Below are positions 6,092-6,092 of a stretch of 6,092 nucleotides of DNA, one piece after another; the first letter of the stretch is position 1, and every line of letters starts with the position of its first letter. The DNA lies in contig CAZGKE010000187.1 of assembly GCA_964526035.1 (NCBI GenBank), positions 1-6,092 on the forward strand. Direction: 5' to 3'. Both the position numbers and the translations under genes were made by a program. The stretch comes from DAOMOD01 sp964526035 (lineage in GTDB: Bacteria > Pseudomonadota > Gammaproteobacteria > Xanthomonadales > BPKI01). The notes under the pieces were generated by a model. That model saw only the letters and a list, made by a program, of their open reading frames with translations. It was not told the origin of the DNA and did not search any database.

Positions 6092-6092
6092 G

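Larger units (their letters stand above)
5256..6092. other. Gene-free region after thrA, filled with structured repeats
   Basis: I see no credible gene in these 837 bases. Open frames here are short and lie across palindromes. Two different frames on the minus strand repeat the peptide DDTNNPRRRR, simply because the DNA is repeated. The region holds a tandem array of about 110-bp units up to about 5540, then a large inverted-arm element to the window end. No T-rich intrinsic terminator follows the thrA stop directly. Confidence 0.75.

Noticed and set aside
5272..6092. CRISPR array
   Set aside because: The units are about 110 bp with related, not unique, sequence between boxes, there are only three, and no cas gene is present.

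Overview
The window looks like chromosomal DNA of a GC-rich gammaproteobacterium, probably of the order Lysobacterales/Xanthomonadales. This is inferred from a ThrA-type aspartokinase-homoserine dehydrogenase fusion, secreted proteins with short C-terminal anchor segments, REP-like GTAG palindromes with a GTCGGCAT...ATGCCGAC stem, and AAGAGAA-GTAACC-type repeats of a style recalled from that order. No marker gene fixes family or species.

Left third (1-2502): a same-strand cluster of exported proteins. It starts with the 3' part of a reprolysin-like zinc metalloprotease (HEVGHQFGGEH zinc site). Six to nine bases later comes a small DUF11-like one-domain protein with a signal peptide and a C-terminal membrane anchor. 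A second, two-domain DUF11-like gene follows, interrupted in frame by an amber codon at 1759-1761 and best read as a recently broken gene. The three DUF11-like domains share TNHGP, PPC, a second Cys 35-36 residues later, and a D-P-x-P-x-N end motif. Base composition and third-position GC change abruptly near 1945, between the two domains of the broken gene, so this left block may have another origin from the rest.

Middle (2503-5255): an untranslated leader followed by thrA. The enzyme is complete: kinase, two ACT domains with both predicted threonine-binding Gln residues, and homoserine dehydrogenase. The leader holds a small open frame with a Thr-Gly-Thr-Ile-Thr stretch and mutually exclusive hairpins laid out like a transcription attenuator. 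It lacks a U-tract, so this call is tentative.

Right end (5256-6092): no credible gene. First come three imperfect tandem units of about 110 bp, two of them carrying REP-like palindromes. Then comes a structured element of about 540 bp made of two inverted arms of about 190 bp around a 150-bp centre. Hairpins lie at matching places in both arms, and in two of the three the stems differ in sequence while pairing is largely kept. This is the most unusual structure in the window. thrB and thrC, often next to thrA, are not present within the 837 bp that follow it.
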